Counted from the stretch's first letter, positions 1-6,679 are shown. The stretch is 6,746 nt of DNA from Nitratidesulfovibrio sp044433065 (GCA_044433065.1 JAWXUA010000149.1:1-6746), one strand, 5' to 3'. A program made the numbers and translations. Notes: generated from the letters alone by a model not told the origin.

Positions 1-7
1 CCCCCAG
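1..7 (-). terminator. Partial hairpin arm downstream of polA (cut by window edge)
   Basis: Read on the minus strand, the polA stop codon TAG is followed by 16 nt and then CTGGGGG, where the window ends. The methyltransferase gene at the other end of the window has the same arrangement: TAG, 16 nt, then CTGGGGGG, which there opens a complete long hairpin. By analogy this is probably the ascending arm of a polA transcription terminator. The other arm lies outside the window, so the call rests on the parallel alone. Confidence 0.35.
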
Positions 8-23
8 CCATTCCTACCCCAAA

Positions 24-2966
24 CTAATGAGCAACGCCCCAGTCTTTACCGAGACCCCAATCAACGAGCAGCGGCACATCGAGTGCAACGCCACCAGCTT
101 TCACGGATGCCATGAGATGTGCGAGTCGTTCAGCGGCAGCTTGGGCATTGGCTTCGGGCACTTCGAGCAGAAGTTCGTCATGCACTTGCAGGATGAGCGA
201 AGCATTGAGCGAGCGCAGGACTGGGTCGCTGTAGGCTTCGAGCATGGCAAGCTTGATGATGTCCGCGGCACTGCCTTGGATGAGGGTGTTGATGGCTTGG
301 CGACGGGCTTGGGAGCGTTGACGAGCAGCCTCGGCATGCATTTCAGGCATGAGACGGCGACGGCCTGCCATGGTGGTGACGTAGCCTTGTTCGCGTGCGA
401 GAGCTTCAACGCTGTCATAGAATTCTTTGAGATGCTGTAACTTACTGAAATACCGTTCGATAAAGGCTTTGGCTTCTTTGGTTGAGATGTGAAGCTCTTG
501 GCCAAGCTTTTGCGGCCCCATACCGTAGACGAGACCAAAATTGATGGTCTTCGCGTTGCGGCGTTGGTCTGCGGTGATGTCTTCGGCAGGGATGTCGAAG
601 AGGAGACTTGCCGTGCGACGGTGAATGTCAGCCCCATCGCGGAAAGCGGCGAGGAGCGTCGGATCTTGGGACATGTGAGCGAGGACGCGCAATTCAACTT
701 GCGAATAGTCCGCAGACACAAGGAGATTACCCTCTGTCGCTGTGAAGCACGAGCGCATGCGGCGACCGAGATCACCGCGCACAGGGATATTTTGGAGATT
801 GGGATTGCTTGAGGACAGGCGTCCTGTGGCCGTGGCCAGTTGGTTGAGCTGGGTGTGGATGCGGCCATCTAGCCCTGCAAGCTGTGGTAGTGGCTCAAGA
901 TAGGTTGAGCGGAGCTTGTCGAGCTTACGGTATTCAAGAATATGCCCGATGATAGGGTGATGGTGGGCGAGCTTTTCAAGGGCTTCTTGGGACGTGGAGG
1001 CTTTGCCACCTTGGGTTTTGCCTGCGGTGGGCAAGTCAAGGGTGCTGAAAAGGATGTCGCCAAGCTGTTGTGCTGAACGGATATTGAAGGGCCGACCAGC
1101 CATGGTGTACAGCTCTTGGGTGAGGCGATCGAGCTCAGCTTGCACTTCATTGAGGAAGTCAGCAAAGGCAGCCTTATCCACGGCAATGCCATTCTCTTCG
1201 ATGCCAGCAAGCACGCTGACAAGGGGCATTTCAAGGGTCTCCATGAGCGTGTGCAGAGACGCGCCATGCAGACGGGCCACAAGCTGTGTGCCCATGGACA
1301 AGGCGAGGAGCGCAGGGTTGTCGATGGTGATACCAAGCTCAGCACTCCAATGTGCGGCAAGGCGCGGCCATGCATAGTCGCGTTCCTCTGGGTCGAGCAG
1401 ATAGGTGGCGAGGCCAAGGTCAAAGCATTGGCTAGTAGGAAGGTTGGCCCACACTGGGTCAGAGCGTAAAAGCAGTTTAACGTCAGGAATGAAAAGACGG
1501 CGCGCACGGCTTAGGTAGTCCACGATGGCATGCAAAGGACCGACATAGCAGTACTCTTTTGGCTCAGCGTGGCTATCTTGTGGCGAATGGATTGCAAGGG
1601 CAAAATCCATAATGGCATCGCCCTGCTTGCTTGCGAGGAGTGGCACAAAGCCTACGATGGCGTCGGTGCAGGAGGGTAAATCACGCACCTGTGCGGTCCT
1701 AACCACATTGCAAACACGGGCAGTTTCGGTGCCAAAGAGGCTCGCTTGGGCATTGGTAGAGTATGTTGGCGCAGGCTGTCCTTCGAGGGCAGATGACGCT
1801 TCAGGCTTTGGGCGTGAGGGCGCGGCCAAATCGAGTAAATTCCCTTGTACTTCTGTCGACGTAGAGCTTTTAGGAGCTTGGTTCGGCGTAGCTTCAGTAG
1901 ACGCATTTTCACTAGACGCATTTTCGCTGGGCACAACATCCCACGGAAGCGGAATATTCTCACTGGCAAAGACACTGCCATTTTGGGCGGCATCAGCCTT
2001 TTTCGCCTCAAGGCGTCGCTGGGCCACGGGCGCGGTGGGCACATACTCGCCCGTAGGCATGGCCACCTGCACCTTACCACTCTTAGCAAGGCCAACAAGT
2101 TCACGAGCAAGAGCGCGCAGCTCAAATTCCTGTAGCATCATGGTGACATCGCGCTCAACCATGGGCTTAATGCGGAAGTCTTCGAGGCTTAGGCCCGTAC
2201 ACTGGTTGGTGTCGAGCTTGGTAAGCTGTCGGTAGAGGAACATGGCCTCAAGGTGCGGCTCAAGCTTGGCCTGCATCTTGGGTGGCAGGGCATCAAAGCG
2301 GTCTCGGATATCTTCGAGAGAATCGAAATCCGCAAAAATTTTGGCTGCGGTCTTGGGACCAATGCTCGGCACACCTGGGATATTATCGCTGGTGTCCCCC
2401 ACAAGAGCTTGCACGTCAGGCCATTGGCGTGGCTCAAGACCGGTTTCCAATTGAAAATCGTCCAAGGTCACAAGCTTTTCTTCTTTTGCACCTGGGTCCC
2501 ACATAAAGACATTAGGCGCAAGACATTGCTTTAAATCCTTGTCACCACTAACAATAATGACAGGACGCTCCTTGCTATACTTGGCTGCAAGAGAGGCTAT
2601 ACAGTCGTCAGCCTCACAATTTTCGGATACTTCCAATTGCAGACCAAGACTTGTGACCATGCGGCGGATAGGGGCCAGCTGCTGCACCAAAGCTTCAGGA
2701 GTTGCCGAACGGTTGGCCTTGTATAATGGATACAATTCATGACGGAAATTCGGGCCTTTACCATCGAGCACAAAGCTGAAGAACGTTGGTTCTTGCTTGC
2801 CCAAAAAGCGCAATAAAATACGCGACACAATGAAAAGCGCGTTGGTTGGAAAACCGTCGGAGCGTTGCATATTTTGAAAAGCATAAAATCCGCGGAAAAT
2901 AAAAGCAGATCCATCCATAAGCCAGAGTGGCTCTTGTGTGAGGCCGAGACGTTTTTTTAATGGCAT
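24..2966 (-). CDS. polA: DNA polymerase I (5' nuclease + polymerase, degenerate proofreading domain)
   Basis: Family A DNA polymerase that fills gaps and removes RNA primers during lagging-strand synthesis and excision repair; cytoplasmic. The product is 980 aa. Residues 1-290 are the 5' nuclease, with LMDGSAF (D18), EADD (118-121), SGDKD (140-144) and a helix-hairpin-helix around GDTSDNIPGVPSIGPKTA. Residues 300-415 are a low-complexity Ala/Ser/Glu linker. Residues 417-575 match the 3'-5' exonuclease fold by position, but the three acidic motifs are absent. Residues 580-980 are the polymerase: TGRLSSSNPNLQNIP (714-728), motif A DYSQVELR (D753), motif B with K806 and F810, and motif C VHDE (D930). 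At about 980 aa it is longer than the E. coli enzyme (928 aa), mainly because of the linker. The reading frame opens at 3026, but the conserved N-terminus begins at the ATG at 2966. No clear Shine-Dalgarno precedes either ATG. The 20 extra residues of the longer form are Ile/Thr-rich and unlike the family. Identity is very secure; the exact start is less so. Confidence 0.97.
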   Translation of the reverse strand: MPLKKRLGLTQEPLWLMDGSAFIFRGFYAFQNMQRSDGFPTNALFIVSRILLRFLGKQEPTFFSFVLDGKGPNFRHELYPLYKANRSATPEALVQQLAPIRRMVTSLGLQLEVSENCEADDCIASLAAKYSKERPVIIVSGDKDLKQCLAPNVFMWDPGAKEEKLVTLDDFQLETGLEPRQWPDVQALVGDTSDNIPGVPSIGPKTAAKIFADFDSLEDIRDRFDALPPKMQAKLEPHLEAMFLYRQLTKLDTNQCTGLSLEDFRIKPMVERDVTMMLQEFELRALARELVGLAKSGKVQVAMPTGEYVPTAPVAQRRLEAKKADAAQNGSVFASENIPLPWDVVPSENASSENASTEATPNQAPKSSTSTEVQGNLLDLAAPSRPKPEASSALEGQPAPTYSTNAQASLFGTETARVCNVVRTAQVRDLPSCTDAIVGFVPLLASKQGDAIMDFALAIHSPQDSHAEPKEYCYVGPLHAIVDYLSRARRLFIPDVKLLLRSDPVWANLPTSQCFDLGLATYLLDPEERDYAWPRLAAHWSAELGITIDNPALLALSMGTQLVARLHGASLHTLMETLEMPLVSVLAGIEENGIAVDKAAFADFLNEVQAELDRLTQELYTMAGRPFNIRSAQQLGDILFSTLDLPTAGKTQGGKASTSQEALEKLAHHHPIIGHILEYRKLDKLRSTYLEPLPQLAGLDGRIHTQLNQLATATGRLSSSNPNLQNIPVRGDLGRRMRSCFTATEGNLLVSADYSQVELRVLAHMSQDPTLLAAFRDGADIHRRTASLLFDIPAEDITADQRRNAKTINFGLVYGMGPQKLGQELHISTKEAKAFIERYFSKLQHLKEFYDSVEALAREQGYVTTMAGRRRLMPEMHAEAARQRSQARRQAINTLIQGSAADIIKLAMLEAYSDPVLRSLNASLILQVHDELLLEVPEANAQAAAERLAHLMASVKAGGVALDVPLLVDWGLGKDWGVAH
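1242..1718 (-). other. Degenerate 3'-5' exonuclease domain within polA
   Basis: This segment encodes residues 417-575 of PolA. Flanking landmarks still align with the E. coli proofreading domain: CFDLGLATYLLDPEERDYAWPRLAAHW resembles the region after Exo II (described here only as its start FDLGLATYLLD and end RLAAHW). The catalytic acids do not align. The Exo I DxE site (E. coli D355/E357) reads IVGFVPLL. The Exo II Asp (D424) falls in VKLLLRSD, where the matching position is hydrophobic. The Exo III Asp (D501) falls in LSMGTQLVARLH, which has no acid. The domain is therefore predicted to be structural only, as in Bacillus or Thermus polymerase I. Confidence 0.75.
1899..1928 (-). repeat. 15-nt tandem duplication in the polA linker (SENAS x2)
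   Basis: On the plus strand AGACGCATTTTCACT (1899-1913) is followed directly by AGACGCATTTTCGCT (1914-1928), one transition apart. On the coding strand the unit reads S-E-N-A-S twice, in frame, with a silent AGC/AGT difference. It lies in the flexible linker between the 5' nuclease and the vestigial exonuclease domain, where length changes should be tolerated. Confidence 0.85.
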
Positions 2967-3060
2967 AGTATATATAATGATGTTGCAGGTTTGTATCGTG
3001 ATGAAAATGGGCAGGAATATTGTCATACACTAAAGGAAAGCATATTCGCTACCAATGCCC

Positions 3061-3089
3061 AAAGTAGAGCAATGTGCACACACCGTCAA
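3061..3089 (-). promoter_or_regulatory. Predicted sigma70-type promoter of polA
   Basis: On the minus strand TTGACG (3089-3084) is followed by a 17-nt spacer and TACTTT (3066-3061). The -35 matches consensus at five of six positions; the -10 is weaker, with the first, second and last bases conserved. Transcription would start near 3054, giving a leader of about 88 nt to the chosen polA start at 2966. It faces away from the mutL promoter, and the two -35 boxes are about 31 bp apart. Confidence 0.5.
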
Positions 3090-3120
3090 CAGTGATATGG
3101 GGTAAGGCACAGTTTGCAAC

Positions 3121-3149
3121 TTGCCCACGGAGGAACAAAGACCTATACT
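3121..3149 (+). promoter_or_regulatory. Predicted sigma70-type promoter of mutL
   Basis: TTGCCC (3121-3126), a 17-nt spacer and TATACT (3144-3149), a five-of-six match to the -10 consensus. The expected start of transcription is near 3156, about 60 nt before the chosen mutL start. The -10 sits in an imperfect inverted repeat (CTAT...ATAG, 3143-3158) that could be an operator, but six matching pairs of eight in an AT-rich stretch is weak evidence. Confidence 0.6.
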
Positions 3150-3204
3150 ATATCATAGCTGAGGTGAGATGAAGGTTTTTCATGCTCAGCAAATGCCATT
3201 TCAC

Positions 3205-3208
3205 AGGA
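3205..3208 (+). promoter_or_regulatory. Ribosome binding site supporting the ATG at 3218 of mutL
   Basis: AGGA lies 9 nt before the ATG at 3218, a good distance for a Shine-Dalgarno. A rival, GAAGG at 3171-3175, lies 6 nt before the in-frame ATG at 3182. A longer match, GAGGTGAG at 3161-3168, is too far (about 14 nt) from 3182 to serve it well. The 3218 start is preferred because it leaves only a short tail before the conserved IQVLSPALRNQIAAGEVVERP block. Confidence 0.45.
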
Positions 3209-3217
3209 ATGCCCACC

Positions 3218-5401
3218 ATGAACGCATCGCAAAACCCCATCCCACAGGCTCCAAACCGCCGCGCCATCCAAGTTCTCTCCCCAGCACTGCGCAACCAGAT
3301 TGCCGCTGGTGAAGTTGTGGAACGCCCTGCTAGTGTGGTTAAAGAGCTTGTGGAAAACAGCCTTGATGCTGGTGCGACCATGGTTGAGGTGGCTCTTGAG
3401 GACGGTGGACAAGGACTCATCATGGTGCGTGACGATGGCTGTGGTGTTCCGCGTGAAGAGCTTGAGCTTGCTGTCACCCGTCATGCTACCAGTAAAGTCA
3501 CTGATTTTAATGAACTTGCACGCATCGCGAGCTTTGGCTTTCGCGGTGAAGCTTTGCCTAGCATTGCGTCGGTATCGCGTTTCAGCATGGCGTCGGTGTA
3601 TTCGGCAAATATGGGCGATACCCAAAATTCTGAAGCCAATCCAGACGCTCATCCAGAAGCCCACCGCATCACCGTGGAGCATGGCCACGTGCACGACATA
3701 AGCCCTGCCGCTCTGCACCGTGGTACCGTCATTGAAGTGCGCGATCTCTTCGCCAATGTTCCTGCGCGGCTCAAATTTTTGAAGACCCAAAGCACAGAGT
3801 TCAAGCGTTGCCAAGAGCTTTTCAGCCGCATCGCCTTGGCCCGTCCTGATGTGGCCTTCACCTTGCACAGCGGTTCGCGCGAAATCTTCCGTTTTCCTGC
3901 CAACGAAAGCCTCATGCAGCGCCTAAGCCACCTGTGGCCACCAGCGATCATGGACGCTCTGCACCCCTTTGACCAGACCATATACGGCATCCGCGTTCAC
4001 GGCCTAGCCGCAGACCCACGTGCCGCCCAAGCTCGTGCAGATCGGCTTTTGCTCTACGTCAATGGTCGCGCTGTCAATGACCGTGTGCTCATGAGAGCTG
4101 TGCGCGAAGCGTATAAGGGACGCCTCATCTCACGTGAATATCCGCAAGTCATTCTATTTCTTGAGATTAATCCAGAAGAGATTGACGTCAATGTGCACCC
4201 AGCTAAGAACGAAGTGCGCTTCCGTGATGAGCGTTCGGTCTTCGTGGCTGTGCTCAAGGCTGTGGAAACAGCTGTCGCACAGTGCGAAATTGTTTTAGAT
4301 CAAGTGCATCACCAAAACGTGCACCACCAAAACGTGCCAGAACAAGCCCAAGCCTTGTACGACGGGCACGCCTTGCACGACGGGCACCCCACACCAAGCC
4401 AAGCCCTGCTCACCGCGCCATCTATCACACCAGACCACGCACCGCGGCCCCTCGGCTTTTGGGGTGAAGCTGACCGAACTGCCGACAAGCACAAGGATAT
4501 TTACGGTATACGCAAGCCTGACATTCATGGTCAAGACAGTGAAAACAATGATATTTCCATTGTTTATCATAAAATAGCTATGCATGAAACAACTATGCAT
4601 GAGCCTAGCACCATGGACCAAGCGCAACAGTATAGCGTGCAAGAAAATGCCGCGGTCTACGGTGTGCAACAAAGCTATGTCGCACAGCAGGACATACACT
4701 ATCAAACAGAAGATGACGCCAAGCCCATTCACGCTGTTCACGCCAACGCTGTCCATACCGAATTTCCACAGGCTGACTATTCACAGGCTAAACCCTCGCA
4801 CCCTGAATATACACAAGCTGAGCAAGCTCCAGCCGTGCGTATTGGTGAGTACACCTATCTTGGCCAAGTGGCGGACACCTATCTCATCGTGCGCCACCAC
4901 ACAGCCAACGGTGAAAGCTCACTCCTGCTTCTCGACCAACACGCCGTGCATGAGCGCATTCTGCACACGCGCATTAAGCGGCGCGGCACCCTTGGAACAG
5001 CGCAAATGCTCGCCCTACCTCAAGAATTGCCGCTCCATCCTGCTGAACTGGAACATTTACGAAGCATTCAGCCAGACCTTGAAGCCCTCGGTTTCAGCCT
5101 AAGCACCCAAGGTACAACCCTTGTCATGCGTGGTACACCGCCTCTGCTCAGCCGTGCTGAAGCCGCATCCTTTCTCCGCGAAGCCCTCACCGGTAAGCGT
5201 GAAAATCTCGACGCCCTCTGGGCCATGATGGCGTGCAAAGGTGCCATCAAAGCTGGGCAAAAGCTCACAGCTGATGAGGCTGCTGGGCTTATCGCGCAAT
5301 GGCTCGACACCGAAAATCGCGATTTCTGTCCTCATGGACGGCCTGCGGCTTTGAGGTTTGATGCACGAGACCTTGAGAAGATGTTTAAGAGACGGAATTA
5401 A
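3218..5401 (+). CDS. mutL: DNA mismatch repair protein MutL (endonuclease-type C-terminus)
   Basis: Mismatch-repair mediator: an ATP-dependent dimer that couples MutS mismatch recognition to strand incision. The product from this start is 727 aa (739 if the ATG at 3182 is used). Residues 17-345 are the GHKL ATPase: QIAAGEVVERPASVVKEL with the catalytic E43, Mg-binding N47, RDDGCG (D72), ATSK (90-93), GFRGEAL (107-113), and NVHPAKNEVRF (325-335) with the ATP-contacting K330. Residues 358-540 are a His/Gln-rich linker with short repeats. Residues 541-727 are the dimerisation/endonuclease domain: DQHAVHE (573-579), a likely sliding-clamp motif QMLALP (596-601), ACKGAIKAG (672-680) and CPHGRP (704-709). 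D573, H575, E579, C704 and H706 match the zinc ligands of the Bacillus enzyme. The last Glu of DQHA(X)2E(X)4E is T584. This domain implies a MutH-independent system that nicks by itself, if the altered motif is still active. Divergent from polA; the methyltransferase gene follows after 69 bp. Confidence 0.97.
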   Translation: MNASQNPIPQAPNRRAIQVLSPALRNQIAAGEVVERPASVVKELVENSLDAGATMVEVALEDGGQGLIMVRDDGCGVPREELELAVTRHATSKVTDFNELARIASFGFRGEALPSIASVSRFSMASVYSANMGDTQNSEANPDAHPEAHRITVEHGHVHDISPAALHRGTVIEVRDLFANVPARLKFLKTQSTEFKRCQELFSRIALARPDVAFTLHSGSREIFRFPANESLMQRLSHLWPPAIMDALHPFDQTIYGIRVHGLAADPRAAQARADRLLLYVNGRAVNDRVLMRAVREAYKGRLISREYPQVILFLEINPEEIDVNVHPAKNEVRFRDERSVFVAVLKAVETAVAQCEIVLDQVHHQNVHHQNVPEQAQALYDGHALHDGHPTPSQALLTAPSITPDHAPRPLGFWGEADRTADKHKDIYGIRKPDIHGQDSENNDISIVYHKIAMHETTMHEPSTMDQAQQYSVQENAAVYGVQQSYVAQQDIHYQTEDDAKPIHAVHANAVHTEFPQADYSQAKPSHPEYTQAEQAPAVRIGEYTYLGQVADTYLIVRHHTANGESSLLLLDQHAVHERILHTRIKRRGTLGTAQMLALPQELPLHPAELEHLRSIQPDLEALGFSLSTQGTTLVMRGTPPLLSRAEAASFLREALTGKRENLDALWAMMACKGAIKAGQKLTADEAAGLIAQWLDTENRDFCPHGRPAALRFDARDLEKMFKRRN
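4304..4333 (+). repeat. 15-nt tandem duplication in mutL linker (VHHQN x2)
   Basis: GTGCATCACCAAAAC (4304-4318) is followed directly by GTGCACCACCAAAAC (4319-4333), with one T/C transition. The unit is in frame, encodes V-H-H-Q-N twice, and the difference is silent. It marks the start of the variable linker, right after the ATPase module. Confidence 0.9.
4352..4387 (+). repeat. 18-nt tandem duplication in mutL linker (ALYDGH/ALHDGH)
   Basis: GCCTTGTACGACGGGCAC (4352-4369) and GCCTTGCACGACGGGCAC (4370-4387) are adjacent and differ by one T/C transition, which changes Tyr to His. The unit length is a multiple of three, so the frame is kept. The near identity suggests a recent duplication. Confidence 0.9.
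4577..4835 (+). repeat. Degenerate 15-nt-period repeats in the mutL linker
   Basis: Three further, more diverged repeat sets share a five-codon period. At 4577-4606 the unit reads AMHET/TMHEP. At 4730-4759 it reads HAVHA/NAVHT, 11 of 15 bases identical. From about 4767 CACAGGCT occurs at 4767 and 4782, with CACAAGCT at 4812, i.e. offsets of 15 and 30, giving the protein pattern FPQAD-YSQAK-PSHPE-YTQAE. They look like older versions of the fresh duplications at 4304 and 4352. Confidence 0.7.
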
Positions 5402-5459
5402 AGCCTCAATGCCATGAGAACGAAGCTGACACATTTTCAAAAAATAACAATTTGATATA

Positions 5460-5465
5460 TAAGGA
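5460..5465 (+). promoter_or_regulatory. Ribosome binding site of the rlmI-like gene
   Basis: TAAGGA is placed 5 nt before the ATG at 5471 and fixes that start. The 69-bp gap after mutL is AT-rich (5431-5470) but has no hairpin terminator. I see only poor promoter matches there, such as CTGACA at 5426 without a well-spaced -10, so read-through from mutL is the simplest reading. Confidence 0.7.
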
Positions 5466-5470
5466 TATAC

Positions 5471-6679
5471 ATGAAAAATCTCATCCTCCGCCGTGGTGAA
5501 GACCGCCGCATCCGTGCTGGCCACCTTTGGGTTTTCAGCAACGAAGTTGACGTTGCAAAGTCACCGCTCAAGGACTTTGAAGCTGGCGAAAGTGTGCGCG
5601 TCACGGACAGTGGCGGCCGCCCTTTAGGCACTGCATATATCAATCCAGCCTCGCTCATTTGTGCGCGCATGATAAGCCGCAAGCCCGACGCTGAACTCAA
5701 TGCCGACTTCCTACGCCAGCGCATTGGCCATGCTTTGAAGCTCCGTGATGGCCTCATTGGCGCACCGTACTATCGTCTTATTTTTGGTGAAGGCGACTAT
5801 CTTCCCGGTCTTGTAGTGGACCGATTTGGCGATGTTGCCGCAGCCCAGATCACCACAGCTGGCATGGAAGCGCACCGCGACGACATAGCCTCTATTCTTG
5901 GTGAAATGCTTGGATTACAAAGTCTTTTGTGGCGCAATGACACAGCATCCCGTGACCTTGAAGGTCTGCCACGCTACGTTGAAGCGGCCTTTGGCACGCC
6001 ACCCGATGATGTAGAGTTGGTAGAATCTGGCGCACGTTTCATAGCTCCCTTTGCCGGTGGCCAAAAGACCGGCTGGTTCTATGACCAGCGCGACAACCGT
6101 ATCGCGGCTGCCCGTCTTGCCACCATGAACGCCTCCACAGGCGACTCCCGTGTCCTCGACGCTTTCTGCTATGTCGGCAGTTTTGGGGTCATGGCTGCTA
6201 AGGCCGGTGCCTCAGCCGTCACCTTCCTTGACGCGTCGCAAGTGGCCCTTGACTACGCCGTACGCAACGCAGCCCTGAATAGCCCAGAGTGTCAGGTGGA
6301 CACTGTGCAAGGCGATGCCATGGACACCCTCCGTGCACTGCGTGACCAAGGCCGTAAGTTCGACACTGTATGCATCGACCCACCAGCATTCATCAAGCGT
6401 CGTAAAGACGCTAAAGCCGGTCTCGCCGCATACCAAAAGGTCAATGAGTTGGCCCTCGATCTCGTGGAAGATGGCGGTATGCTCGTCTCTTGCTCCTGCT
6501 CCCAACACCTCGAACGTGCTGCGCTTCGCCGTGTTATGGCCCACGCTGCATCACGCCGTAAAGCTGAGTTGCAACTCCTTTTCCAAGGTCACCAAGGCCC
6601 CGACCATCCCGTGCACCCAGCTATGCTCGAAACCGATTACCTTAAATGTTTCATCGCTCGCGTTTCTAAGCGTGGGTAG
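5471..6679 (+). CDS. rlmI: Class I rRNA large-subunit methyltransferase, RlmI-like (COG1092)
   Basis: SAM-dependent RNA methyltransferase of the family whose E. coli member RlmI makes m5C1962 in 23S rRNA; cytoplasmic, acting on the large ribosomal subunit or its precursor. The product is 402 aa, close to the 396 aa of E. coli RlmI. The N-terminus (about 1-75, LRRGEDRRIRAGHLWVFSNEV) is the PUA-type RNA-binding domain. A middle segment (about 80-190) carries GEGDYLPGLVVDRFGD. The catalytic Rossmann domain follows: GQKTGWFYDQRDNR (197-210), SAM-binding DAFCYVGSFG (230-239), DPPAF (303-307), and SCSCSQH (340-346), whose C341 or C343 is the likely nucleophile for cytosine C5. The C-terminal HPAMLETDYLKC is typical of the family. 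All expected motifs are present and nothing is truncated. Family assignment is strong; the exact target base is inferred from homology only. It follows mutL on the same strand and ends just before a large hairpin. Confidence 0.9.
   Translation: MKNLILRRGEDRRIRAGHLWVFSNEVDVAKSPLKDFEAGESVRVTDSGGRPLGTAYINPASLICARMISRKPDAELNADFLRQRIGHALKLRDGLIGAPYYRLIFGEGDYLPGLVVDRFGDVAAAQITTAGMEAHRDDIASILGEMLGLQSLLWRNDTASRDLEGLPRYVEAAFGTPPDDVELVESGARFIAPFAGGQKTGWFYDQRDNRIAAARLATMNASTGDSRVLDAFCYVGSFGVMAAKAGASAVTFLDASQVALDYAVRNAALNSPECQVDTVQGDAMDTLRALRDQGRKFDTVCIDPPAFIKRRKDAKAGLAAYQKVNELALDLVEDGGMLVSCSCSQHLERAALRRVMAHAASRRKAELQLLFQGHQGPDHPVHPAMLETDYLKCFIARVSKRG

Noticed and set aside
27..440. Plus-strand open frame of 137 codons inside polA
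   Set aside because: It lies wholly antisense to the polymerase domain, has no family resemblance, and polA motifs B and C explain the conservation of this stretch.
2971..2978. TATATAAT on the plus strand as a -10 box
   Set aside because: No -35 at a suitable distance (17 bp upstream falls in CGTTTT inside polA), and it would read from within polA through the intergenic region without a gene directly after it.
3143..3868. Minus-strand open frame of 241 codons opposite the 5' half of mutL
   Set aside because: It is the antisense shadow of the conserved MutL ATPase domain; its translation resembles no domain and it would also cover the mutL promoter region.
4304..4387. Possible CRISPR-like or minisatellite array
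   Set aside because: There are only two copies per unit, with no spacers, and the units are in frame within a continuous MutL coding sequence.
4295..4756. Minus-strand frame with a hydrophobic translation opposite the mutL linker
   Set aside because: Its Val/Leu/Cys-rich look comes from reading His/Gln/Met codons of the linker backwards; there is no ribosome binding site or family match.
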